In this document: positions 1-5,271 of the stretch, in pieces
How the letters are laid out: each line of letters begins with the position of its first letter
Position numbering within the stretch: position 1 is the first letter of the stretch
DNA from: CAYRJD01 sp964424585
GTDB taxonomy: Bacteria > Actinomycetota > Acidimicrobiia > Acidimicrobiales > Poriferisodalaceae
DNA length: 14,686 bases
Reading direction: 5' to 3'
Assembly: GCA_964424585.1 (NCBI GenBank)
Contig: CAYRJD010000044.1
Span: forward strand, 1-14,686
The notes under the pieces: model-generated
Told to the model about the DNA's origin: nothing
Seen by the model: the letters and a program-made list of their open reading frames with translations, nothing else
The model's database searches: none
Made by a program: the position numbers and the translations under genes

Positions 1-765
1 GTCAACGGACAGAGTGCCTGTGGTGCGAATAGCTATCTCGGCAGCGAACATTCCCAACTCTTTGCGCATGCGCGCGTCGACGATCTTGGCTGCCTTTGGT
101 TCGGTGTCGATGCCCACCCACTGACGCTCCAGTTGCTCCGCGGCGATGCAGGTCGTGCCGCTGCCGCAGAACGGGTCGAGCACCAAGTCGCCGGGTACTG
201 ACGACGCTTCGATGACGCGGCGCAGCAAGGCGAGCGGCTTCTGGGTGGGGTAGCCGACGTCTTCGGCGCTCCATCCAGCCACGGTGGGCACGTCGGTCCA
301 GCAGTCGGTGACGGGCTCGTTGCGCATGGCGTTGAACGTCCACTCGTCTGATTTGCTGTAGCGCAGCAGGATGTCGTGCTTCCTGGGGAAATCCTTGCGG
401 GGCACGCCGCCGCCGGAGTGTGTCCACACCATCTCGTTGCGAAAGTTGGGAGCGCCGAACACGACGTCCATCACGGCCTTGAGGTAGTGGCTCGCGTGGG
501 GATCGCAGTGCAGGTAGACGGTGCCGGTGCGCTTGGGCACGCGGTGCATCTCCAACGGCCGCGGCACCATGAACGAGAGGTACGACCGCATAGCCGGGGA
601 GTGGGTGTTGGCGACCGACACCATGAACCGCCAGAGTTCGGGGTCGCCGGGCGCTGACGACGTCTCGATGTCGCGGAGCGTGCGTCGGCCGATCTCGCGC
701 AGCCCCCAAGTGTCGGCGAACGCAGCACCTTCAGCCTCCGAGCGTGAGCGCGCCAGGCGCGGTGC
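1..765 (-). pseudogene. 5'-truncated DNA methyltransferase (N6-adenine/N4-cytosine type), 3' end off the window
   Basis: The minus-strand frame open from 765 to the window edge reads as the C-terminal two thirds of a site-specific DNA methyltransferase. Visible blocks, in order: FADTW, then PLEMHRVPKRTGTVYLHCDP with SHYLK and NFRNEMVW, then YPTQKPLALL, then the AdoMet-binding motif LDPFCGSGTT, then WVGID. These match the family where the product methylates A or C in DNA. The catalytic [D/N/S]PP[Y/F] motif normally precedes the FADTW block by a few dozen residues. It is absent: the frame meets a TGA at 766-768, and tRNA-Lys starts 20 nt further on. No in-frame start with a ribosome binding site lies ahead of the conserved region. 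I infer a decayed or recombined remnant with no methylase activity. A different N-terminus supplied by an internal Met is possible but would still lack the catalytic motif. Confidence 0.75.
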
Positions 766-788
766 TCATCTGGTGGCGGCTCGGCAAG

Positions 789-862
789 TACGCCCCCTGG
801 GACTTGAACCCAGAACCTGCGGATTAAGAGTCCGTTGCTCTGCCGAATTGAGCTAGAGGCGC
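789..862 (-). tRNA. tRNA-Lys(CTT)
   Basis: A minus-strand cloverleaf folds completely: acceptor GCGCCTC pairs with GGGGCGT (two wobble pairs), the D arm is GCTC/GAGC, and the T arm is CTGGG-TTCAAGT-CCCAG. The anticodon loop CTCTTAA gives anticodon CTT. The discriminator is A and no CCA is encoded (CTT follows). It lies 37 nt downstream of tRNA-His on the same strand, so the two are probably one transcript. Its 3' end is only about 23 nt from the truncated methyltransferase fragment. Confidence 0.93.
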
Positions 863-899
863 TTGGTGTGGTGCCCGGCGGTCCGGGCAGCTCTCGCAG

Positions 900-974
900 G
901 CGGATCGAGGGGAATCGAACCCCCGGCCTCCAGTGCCACAAACTGGCGCTCTAACCGACTGAGCTACGACCCGC
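900..974 (-). tRNA. tRNA-His(GTG)
   Basis: A minus-strand cloverleaf with acceptor CGGGTCG pairing CGATCCG. The anticodon loop TTGTGGC gives GTG. The T arm is GGGGG-TTCGATT-CCCCT. It has the histidine identity features: an extra encoded G at -1 (position 974) opposite discriminator C73 (position 900). No CCA is encoded. It is the first of the His-Lys pair. The palindromic GCTAGC at 995-1000 lies about 20 nt upstream and may provide its -10 element. Confidence 0.94.
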
Positions 975-992
975 ATTGAGAGTGCGCCGCTA

Positions 993-1006
993 AGGCTAGC
1001 TACCAT
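993..1006. promoter_or_regulatory. Possible shared (divergent) -10 region for tRNA-His and the selenoprotein gene
   Basis: The self-complementary hexamer GCTAGC at 995-1000 sits in the short gap between two divergent transcription units. Read on the minus strand it yields TAGCCT (998 to 993), 18 nt before tRNA-His. Read on the plus strand it yields TAGCTA (997-1002) overlapping TACCAT (1001-1006), 8 nt before the GTG at 1015. Both fit the actinobacterial TANNNT -10 pattern. The short distance to GTG would give a nearly leaderless mRNA. No clear -35 was seen on either side. This is inference from spacing and from the same hexamer recurring before other units here. Confidence 0.4.
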
Positions 1007-1014
1007 TCCGCTCC

Positions 1015-2016
1015 GTGAGCGACACCGCGACACAAAACGGCAAAGCGGTCGACGCCGTGAGCAAGGCGACCGATGCCGTGGTGCGCCAGCCGCCGATCGG
1101 CTACATCGAGCGCATCACCGACCAATACCTGGGCCTCGGCTACGGCGTCTACCGCTGGCTGCACAGCGAAGAGCCGCCGCCGTTCACGCCGCTCGCCAAG
1201 CCGATGGCGCGCGCCAAGCTCGGGCTCATCGCGACCGGCGGCATCTATGCGCAAGGCCAGACCGCCTTCCATTACAAGGACGACACCAGCTACCGCGCCA
1301 TCGGAACCGACGTCGACGTCGAGCAGCTGCGAGCCACGCACTTCGCGTACGACCTCACCGACGCGCGCAAAGACACGAGCTGCGTGTTCCCGCTCGGCGC
1401 GCTGCGCACGCTGGTCGACGACGGCACGGTCGGCTCGCTGGCGCCCAACGCCTACACGCTGATGGGCGGCATCTACTCGACCCGCCGCGTGAGCGAAGAG
1501 CTCGCGCCCGCGCTCGCCGAACGCTGCGCCGCCGACGCTGTCGACGCGGTGCTGCTCGTGCCGGTCTGACCGGTCTGCCATCAGACCGTGGGTCTGATTG
1601 CGCGCCACCTCGAAGCCAACGGCATCCCCACGCTGTCGATGACGAGCGCGCTCGACATCACTCGCGCGGCTTGGCCGCCTCGGGCTGCGTACCTCGACTT
1701 CCCGCTCGGCCACACCGCCGGCCGACCCAACTCGCCCAAGCTCAACCTCGACATCATGCGCGACACGCTCGGCGCGTTCGAGACGCTCACCGAGCCGGGC
1801 GCCGTCGCGCAGCTGCGGTTTCGCTGGTCGCACACCGACGCATGGAAAGACGCCGAGTACCTGCCCGAGCGCGACGCCAACGGCGAGCCCACCTACGTCG
1901 ACGACCGCGTCGAACGGCACACCACGTCGCAATACCAGACCGACGACGACGCGCAAGCCGCCGCCGCGTCGCACGACGGGCAAGACTGCCTCGTGTGCGC
2001 CGGCATCGACTACTAG
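1015..2016 (+). CDS. GrdB/PrdB-like reductase, candidate selenoprotein with in-frame TGA (Sec185)
   Basis: Two consecutive open stretches in one frame (1015-1566 and 1570-2013) are separated only by TGA at 1567-1569, and together would encode 333 residues. The first part contains GYIERITDQYLGLGYGVYRW and LGLIATGGIY. The second contains CHQTVGLIARHLEANGIPT and LDFPLGHTAGRP. I recognise these as the glycine/sarcosine/betaine/proline reductase selenoprotein B superfamily. The TGA falls in V-P-V-U-P-V-C-H-Q, so Sec would be residue 185 of a U-x-x-C redox motif where I recall homologues having C-P-x-C-H-Q. A second pair, C-L-V-C, is near the C-terminus. The downstream part has no ribosome binding site of its own. 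A SECIS-like hairpin follows the TGA. Start: GTG at 1015, with no Shine-Dalgarno sequence but a -10-like element 8 nt upstream. The alternative is a recent TGC-to-TGA nonsense mutation leaving a 184-residue stub. Substrate is unknown; it is not in a glycine reductase operon. Confidence 0.72.
1576..1602 (+). promoter_or_regulatory. Candidate bacterial SECIS element downstream of the TGA codon
   Basis: In the mRNA, AUCAGACC (1580-1587) pairs perfectly with GGUCUGAU (1591-1598) around a GUG loop (1588-1590). Below one C/U mismatch (1579/1599) three more pairs extend the stem: C1578-G1600, G1577-C1601 and U1576-G1602. The loop begins 18 nt after the TGA and its first base is G. Known bacterial SECIS elements lie inside the coding region just after UGA, with a small apical loop carrying an early G, roughly 16-37 nt away. 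The GGT codon at 1591-1593 is the only GGT for glycine in the gene, and its third base makes a stem pair. Codons encoding the conserved H-Q-T-V-G-L could pair by chance, so proof needs homologues. Confidence 0.55.
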
Positions 2017-2077
2017 CCCGCGCCGACGACCAGACCCGCCGACCAGAGAGTGAGAACGAGAACGTGAGCGTGACGCC

Positions 2078-3067
2078 GTGAGCGACGAGCAGCCGACGAA
2101 GCAGCCAGCCGAACCCGAGAGCTGCAGCGTCTCGCTCGGCGACCCCTCGCCCGGCATGAGCGGCGACTACGACCCCGCCGCCGTCGAGGTGCGCAACGCT
2201 GCGACCGTGCTCATCCTCGACGAGCGTCCCGACATTCACGTGCTGATGCTGCAGCGCAACGCCCGCTCGGTGTTCGTCGGCAGCATGTGGGTGTACCCAG
2301 GCGGTGCAGTCGACCCCGACGACGCCAGCAAGCTCGCCGACGACACCGTGTCGGGCCTCACCGACGACGACGCGTCGGCGCAGCTCAGCTTGGCTTCGGG
2401 CGGCATCGCCTACTGGGTCGCCGCGCTGCGCGAGACGTTCGAGGAAGCCGGCCTGCTGCTGGCGCACACACAGGGCGCGGCCCGGCGCGCCGACGGCTCG
2501 GCGACCGACCGCATCATCAGCTTGGCCGAGCCCGACGTCGCCGAGCGCTTCGGGCGCTACCGCGACGAGGTCAACCGCGGCGAGCGCGACTTCATCTCGA
2601 CCGTCGCCGGCGAGCAGCTGCACCTAGACGGCGACGACGTTCACTTCGTCGGCCGGTGGATCACGCCGCTCGGTCCGCCTCGCCGGTACGACACACGATT
2701 TTTCGCGACCGCGATGCCGACCGGTCAGGTGCCGCTTCACGACAACGACGAAGCGGTCGAGCATCGGTGGGTGCGTCCGGCGGAGGCGGTCGAGCTGAAC
2801 GCGGCAGGGGAGATGTCGATGATGACGCCGACGCTGGGGATGCTCAAGCGCCTGGCGCAGTTTCGCTCGGTGGAAGAGGCCATCGCGTCGGCGGCGACCT
2901 CCGCGCACGCCGATGACGAGCCGGTGCGCATCAGGTTCAACACTGAGGGGCCCGACCGCATCGCGTTTCCGGCTGACGCCGACTACGCGGAGTCGAGCGG
3001 CGACATCGAAGCGGGTGTGCTGCGCTGGCCAGCGCCGCCCGGCACGCCACACGCGCTGCGGCGGTGA
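2078..3067 (+). CDS. Nudix hydrolase, NUDT19-like split-box subfamily
   Basis: The 329-residue product has the Nudix fold signature. V-Y-P-G-G-A-V-D at residues 72-79 is the strand-turn before the box. A-L-R-E-T-F-E-E-A-G-L-L-L at 116-128 holds the catalytic R-E-x-x-E-E-x-G helix that binds the metal for cleavage of X-linked nucleoside diphosphates. About 37 residues, many of them Asp, separate the G-G-x-V-D part from the helix. In classical Nudix proteins the two parts are contiguous. This spacing is typical of the NUDT19/RP2-like branch, some of which act on acyl-CoAs. Here the substrate is not determinable. The first 33 residues are hydrophilic and poorly conserved in character. The GTG start at 2078 follows the upstream stop by 61 nt, without a convincing ribosome binding site. 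The neighbour upstream is the selenoprotein candidate on the same strand. Confidence 0.85.
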   Translation: MSDEQPTKQPAEPESCSVSLGDPSPGMSGDYDPAAVEVRNAATVLILDERPDIHVLMLQRNARSVFVGSMWVYPGGAVDPDDASKLADDTVSGLTDDDASAQLSLASGGIAYWVAALRETFEEAGLLLAHTQGAARRADGSATDRIISLAEPDVAERFGRYRDEVNRGERDFISTVAGEQLHLDGDDVHFVGRWITPLGPPRRYDTRFFATAMPTGQVPLHDNDEAVEHRWVRPAEAVELNAAGEMSMMTPTLGMLKRLAQFRSVEEAIASAATSAHADDEPVRIRFNTEGPDRIAFPADADYAESSGDIEAGVLRWPAPPGTPHALRR

Positions 3068-3104
3068 CGCGCAAAGCAGCGGTTGTGGCAACCTTGTAGG
3101 TGCC

Positions 3105-3178
3105 GCCCCCGTGGCGCAACTGGATAGCGCAGCGGGCTTCTATCCCGACGGTTGCAGGTTCGAGTCCTGCCGGGGGCG
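3105..3178 (+). tRNA. tRNA-Arg(TCT)
   Basis: The cloverleaf has acceptor GCCCCCG pairing CGGGGGC, D arm GCGC/GCGC, and T arm GCAGG-TTCGAGT-CCTGC. The anticodon loop CTTCTAT gives TCT, with one mismatched pair (G/A) at the bottom of the anticodon stem. The discriminator is G and CCA is not encoded. It lies 37 nt after the Nudix gene. Imperfect copies of its 3' end occur about 75-110 nt downstream (see the repeat entry). Confidence 0.93.
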
Positions 3179-3240
3179 CGATGAGATCTTGGAATAGTGG
3201 GCCGGAGGGTGGGCAAGGTCCCGCGTTCTCTCACAGGGGT

Positions 3241-3291
3241 CGTGGGCTTTTGGTTCGAAACCTGCCGGGGGCGCGTCCTGCCGGGGGCGCG
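3241..3291 (+). repeat. Partial repeats of the tRNA-Arg 3' end (possible att remnants or decayed tRNA copy)
   Basis: Positions 3252-3275 repeat the tRNA-Arg T-arm and acceptor end (3157-3180) with two mismatches over 24 nt. Immediately after it, 3276-3291 repeats the last 16 nt (3165-3180) exactly. Just before, GTGGGCTTTT (3242-3251) resembles GCGGGCTTCT of the tRNA anticodon arm. The block therefore looks like a second tRNA-Arg copy with an internal deletion, plus a shorter tandem copy. tRNA 3' ends are classic tyrosine-recombinase attachment sites that leave such duplications. The 71 nt between the real tRNA and the first copy contain no recognisable gene. Confidence 0.8.
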
Positions 3292-3295
3292 CCTA

Positions 3296-3303
3296 GCTAG
3301 CTT
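3296..3303 (+). promoter_or_regulatory. Possible -10 element of folE
   Basis: GCTAGCTT, containing TAGCTT (3298-3303), ends 9 nt before the folE GTG codon. This matches the TANNNT pattern and the same GCTAGC hexamer seen ahead of other units in the window. The short distance would make folE nearly leaderless, which fits the absence of a Shine-Dalgarno sequence. No -35 is evident; the tRNA-like repeats lie directly upstream. Confidence 0.35.
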
Positions 3304-3312
3304 TGGCGCGCT

Positions 3313-3912
3313 GTGAGCGAGCACGGCGACGCGACGAACGCGTTCGAGGTCGACCACGCCCGCATCGAGGGGGCGGTGCGCGAGATACTCATCGCCATCG
3401 GCGAAGACCCCGACCGCGACGGACTGCTCAAGACGCCCAGGCGAGTGGCGCGCATGTACGCCGAGGTGTTCGCCGGCCTCCACGACACCCCCGAGCGTCA
3501 CCTCGAGGTCACGTTCGAGGCCGAGCACGACGAGATGGTGATGGTGCGCGACATCCCCTTCTACTCGATGTGCGAGCACCACCTCTTGCCGTTCTCTGGC
3601 TTCGCGCACGTCGCCTACATCCCGAGCGAGTCCGGTGTCATCACCGGGCTGTCGAAGCTGGCGCGCCTCGTCGACGCGTTCGCACGACGGCCGCAGGTGC
3701 AAGAGCGCCTGACCGCCCAGGTCGCCGATCAGCTGATGGACACGCTTGAGCCCCGCGGCGCGCTCGTCGTGGTCGCAGCCGAGCACCAGTGCATGTCGAT
3801 GCGCGGCATCGCCAAGCCAGGCACGCTCACCATCACCTCCGCGGTGCGAGGGCAGTTTCTAGAAACCGCCACCCGAGCCGAAGCGATGCACCTGATCGGC
3901 GTGCGCCAGTAG
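3313..3912 (+). CDS. folE: GTP cyclohydrolase I
   Basis: The 199-residue product is full length for FolE, which converts GTP to 7,8-dihydroneopterin triphosphate, the first step of tetrahydrofolate (or other pterin) synthesis, as a cytoplasmic decamer. Seen in sequence: L-L-K-T-P-R-R-V at 38-45; F-Y-S-M-C-E-H-H-L-L-P-F at 83-94 holding zinc ligands Cys87 and His90; G-L-S-K-L-A-R at 112-118; and A-E-H-Q-C-M-S-M-R-G at 156-165 holding the third zinc ligand, Cys160, and the GTP-binding region. All catalytic motifs are intact. Start: GTG at 3313. No other folate gene is adjacent, so it appears to be a single-gene unit ending at the hairpin 3924-3945. It was not disrupted by the repeated tRNA ends just upstream. 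Confidence 0.97.
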   Translation: MSEHGDATNAFEVDHARIEGAVREILIAIGEDPDRDGLLKTPRRVARMYAEVFAGLHDTPERHLEVTFEAEHDEMVMVRDIPFYSMCEHHLLPFSGFAHVAYIPSESGVITGLSKLARLVDAFARRPQVQERLTAQVADQLMDTLEPRGALVVVAAEHQCMSMRGIAKPGTLTITSAVRGQFLETATRAEAMHLIGVRQ

Positions 3913-3923
3913 CGCGCCGCCGC

Positions 3924-3945
3924 GGCCCTCTACAGATAGAGGGCC
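3924..3945. terminator. Bidirectional hairpin between convergent folE and LLM oxidoreductase gene
   Basis: GGCCCTCTA pairs perfectly with TAGAGGGCC over 9 bp around a CAGA loop, starting 11 nt after the folE stop. It ends 3 nt before the stop codon of the gene on the other strand. The symmetric stem can act in both directions. It lacks a clear T-run, as is common for terminators in high-GC actinobacteria. Confidence 0.7.
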
Positions 3946-3948
3946 CGA

Positions 3949-4791
3949 CTACAGCAGCTGGGCGTAGTCGTCGAGCAGCGGCAGCACGACGTCGGCAGGC
4001 TCAGGCGGCACCGCCAGCACGACGCGGCTCACGCCGGCCTCGCCGACCTTCGCGATGATGTCGGGCTTCGGCGGCGTGGCGAACTGGCCGAACTCGAGTT
4101 CGTTCGGGTCGCGGCCAGCTTCGACGGCTGCCTCGCGCACCGCGGCGATCGGCTCGGTGAGGTCGTGGCGGCCCGAAATCGGCATCCATCCGTCGCAATA
4201 CTCGACGATGTCGGCGATGGTCTTCGGCCCCGCGGCGCCGCCCAAGATGACCTTCGGCCCGCCCGGCTGCACCGGCTTCGGCCACGACCACGACGGCTCG
4301 AGGTTCACCCAGTCGCCGTGAAACTCGGCTTCGTCGTTCGTCCACAGCTCGCGCACCGCCAGCATCCGCTCACGCATCACCGCTCGACGGTCGGTGTAGC
4401 GAACGCCGTGGTGAGCCAACTCTTCTTTGTTCCAGCCGTAGCCGACGCCCAAGATGAACCGCCCGCCCGAGATCACGTCGAGCGACGCCGCCTCCTTCGC
4501 GAGCCACAGCGGGTCGCGCTGCGCGACCAGCGTGATGCCGGTGCCCAGCTTGATGCGCTCCGTCACCGCGGCCGCGGCGGCCAGCGCGACGAACTGGTCG
4601 TGCGTGCGCCAGTACTCCTCCGGCAGCGGCGGCGCGCCCTCACGTCCGCCCCACGGCGTCTGGCGGCTGGTGGGAATGTGGCTGTGCTCGGGAAACCACA
4701 ACGACTCAAAGCCGCGCTCTTCAACCGCGCGGGCTAGCTCGATCGGCTGGATCGATTTGTCGGTGGGAAACATCATCACGCCGATGTCCAT
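3949..4791 (-). CDS. LLM-class F420-dependent oxidoreductase (TIGR03619-like)
   Basis: The 280-residue protein belongs to the bacterial luciferase-like TIM-barrel superfamily, whose actinobacterial members commonly use the deazaflavin F420. Visible features: G-F-E-S-L-W-F-P-E-H-S-H-I-P at 27-40; T-E-R-I-K-L-G-T-G-I at 77-86; S-G-G-R-F-I-L-G-V-G-Y-G-W at 108-120, the conserved loop of the F420/FMN-binding barrel; and K-V-I-L-G-G-A in the later barrel. Length and motif order suit the Rv2161c-type subfamily. Substrate is unknown. The ATG at 4791 is preceded by GAAAGGACG, an acceptable ribosome binding site. It faces folE tail to tail and diverges from the ferredoxin gene, which could supply electrons in a shared process, but nothing shown here proves that link. 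A flavin-dependent monooxygenase role is possible. Confidence 0.88.
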   Translation of the reverse strand: MDIGVMMFPTDKSIQPIELARAVEERGFESLWFPEHSHIPTSRQTPWGGREGAPPLPEEYWRTHDQFVALAAAAAVTERIKLGTGITLVAQRDPLWLAKEAASLDVISGGRFILGVGYGWNKEELAHHGVRYTDRRAVMRERMLAVRELWTNDEAEFHGDWVNLEPSWSWPKPVQPGGPKVILGGAAGPKTIADIVEYCDGWMPISGRHDLTEPIAAVREAAVEAGRDPNELEFGQFATPPKPDIIAKVGEAGVSRVVLAVPPEPADVVLPLLDDYAQLL

Positions 4792-4828
4792 GGCGGGTCG
4801 TCCTTTCGTTGACGTTGAGTAGCGGCGA

Positions 4829-4836
4829 ACGCTAGC
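4829..4836 (-). promoter_or_regulatory. Possible -10 element of the LLM oxidoreductase gene in the 122-nt divergent gap
   Basis: On the minus strand GCTAGCGT contains TAGCGT (4834 to 4829), about 38 nt before the oxidoreductase ATG. On the other side of the gap (4792-4913), TAGTTT at 4860-4865 could serve the ferredoxin gene. Both calls rest only on the TANNNT pattern and position. Confidence 0.3.
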
Positions 4837-4913
4837 GGGCGCGCGGCGCCGAACTGCGTTAGTTTGTGCCCGCCAGAGAGCCCCGCAGAAAGAGGGCCAA
4901 AGGAGGTCACCCC

Positions 4914-5102
4914 ATGAACGTCACCGTCGAAGCTCCGCTGTGCATCGGCAGCGGGTCGTGTGAGATGCTCGCCCCCGACATCTTCGCCGTCGGCGACGAC
5001 GGCATCGCCAGAGTGGTTGTCGAAGCGCTCACGGGCAGCGAGCAAGACGCGGCGCGCCGAGCCGCCGCCGCGTGTCCGACCCAGGCAATCCGCGTCGACT
5101 AG
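4914..5102 (+). CDS. Small single-cluster ferredoxin (3Fe-4S type)
   Basis: The 62-residue protein is the usual length for the small actinobacterial ferredoxins that deliver single electrons, often to cytochrome P450s. Cysteine ligands: Cys10 and Cys16 in C-I-G-S-G-S-C, and Cys54 in A-A-A-C-P-T-Q-A-I. The middle ligand position of C-x-x-C-x-x-C is Ser13, which points to a [3Fe-4S] rather than a [4Fe-4S] cluster. A-P-D-I-F-A-V-G-D-D-G at 20-30 is also typical. The ATG at 4914 is chosen because AAAGGAGGT (4899-4907) gives a near-perfect ribosome binding site 6 nt upstream. An upstream in-frame ATG at 4866 would add 16 basic residues across that site and is unlikely. No P450 or ferredoxin reductase is adjacent. 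The divergent LLM oxidoreductase is the nearest redox partner candidate. Confidence 0.92.
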   Translation: MNVTVEAPLCIGSGSCEMLAPDIFAVGDDGIARVVVEALTGSEQDAARRAAAACPTQAIRVD

Positions 5103-5114
5103 CCGCGCCGCGCG

Positions 5115-5132
5115 AACCCGCGATTGCGGGTT
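5115..5132 (+). terminator. Hairpin after the ferredoxin gene
   Basis: AACCCGC (5115-5121) pairs perfectly with GCGGGTT (5126-5132) across a GATT loop, 12 nt after the ferredoxin stop and before tRNA-Pro. No T-run follows, so termination efficiency is uncertain. Its placement suits the end of the ferredoxin unit. Confidence 0.55.
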
Positions 5133-5140
5133 AGTGGGTC

Positions 5141-5148
5141 GCTAGCCT
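5141..5148 (+). promoter_or_regulatory. Possible -10 element of tRNA-Pro (and perhaps of the inositol operon)
   Basis: GCTAGCCT contains TAGCCT (5143-5148), ending 10 nt before the first base of tRNA-Pro, a normal distance for a -10. The identical TAGCCT precedes tRNA-His on the minus strand. No good -35 at standard spacing was found. Since no promoter-like sequence lies between the tRNA and iolE, this may also drive the operon. Confidence 0.4.
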
Positions 5149-5158
5149 GTGGGCGGCA

Positions 5159-5232
5159 CGGGAAGTGGCGCAGCTTGGTAGCGCACCTGCTTTGGGAGCA
5201 GGGGGTCGTGGGTTCAAATCCCGCCTTCCCGA
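5159..5232 (+). tRNA. tRNA-Pro(TGG)
   Basis: Complete cloverleaf: acceptor CGGGAAG pairs CTTCCCG, with the first pair C-G as usual for bacterial tRNA-Pro. D arm GCGC/GCGC. Anticodon arm CCTGC-TTTGGGA-GCAGG gives TGG. The T arm is GTGGG-TTCAAAT-CCCGC. Discriminator A; no CCA encoded. It is followed after 39 nt by the iolE start codon. Confidence 0.95.
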
Positions 5233-5271
5233 CACGCCGCACAGGCTCGACGCGCCGCACAGGAGAACCGC

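Noticed and set aside
2..709. Minus-strand 235-codon frame overlapping the methyltransferase fragment
   Set aside because: The methylase motifs are in a different minus-strand frame; this one gives low-complexity Arg/His-rich sequence.
1588..2016. Independent second gene starting at GTG 1588 after the TGA
   Set aside because: No ribosome binding site, the start would lie inside a conserved motif and the hairpin loop, and the sequence continues the preceding protein family in the same frame.
1000..2157. A 385-codon minus-strand open frame across the selenoprotein candidate
   Set aside because: It is Arg/Val/Gly-rich with no recognisable motif, the mirror of GC-rich plus-strand codons, and it spans the divergent promoter region.
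3081..3093. Small hairpin GGTTG-TGG-CAACC after the Nudix gene
   Set aside because: Only 5 bp and no T-run; too weak to call a terminator between the Nudix gene and tRNA-Arg.
4866..4913. Upstream ATG extending the ferredoxin by 16 residues
   Set aside because: The extension covers the strong ribosome binding site at 4899-4907 and adds residues not seen in this family.
5235..5263. Direct repeat CGCCGCACAGG occurring twice between tRNA-Pro and iolE
   Set aside because: Two 11-nt copies 18 nt apart in a very GC-rich gap; could be an operator but there is no dyad or third copy to support it.
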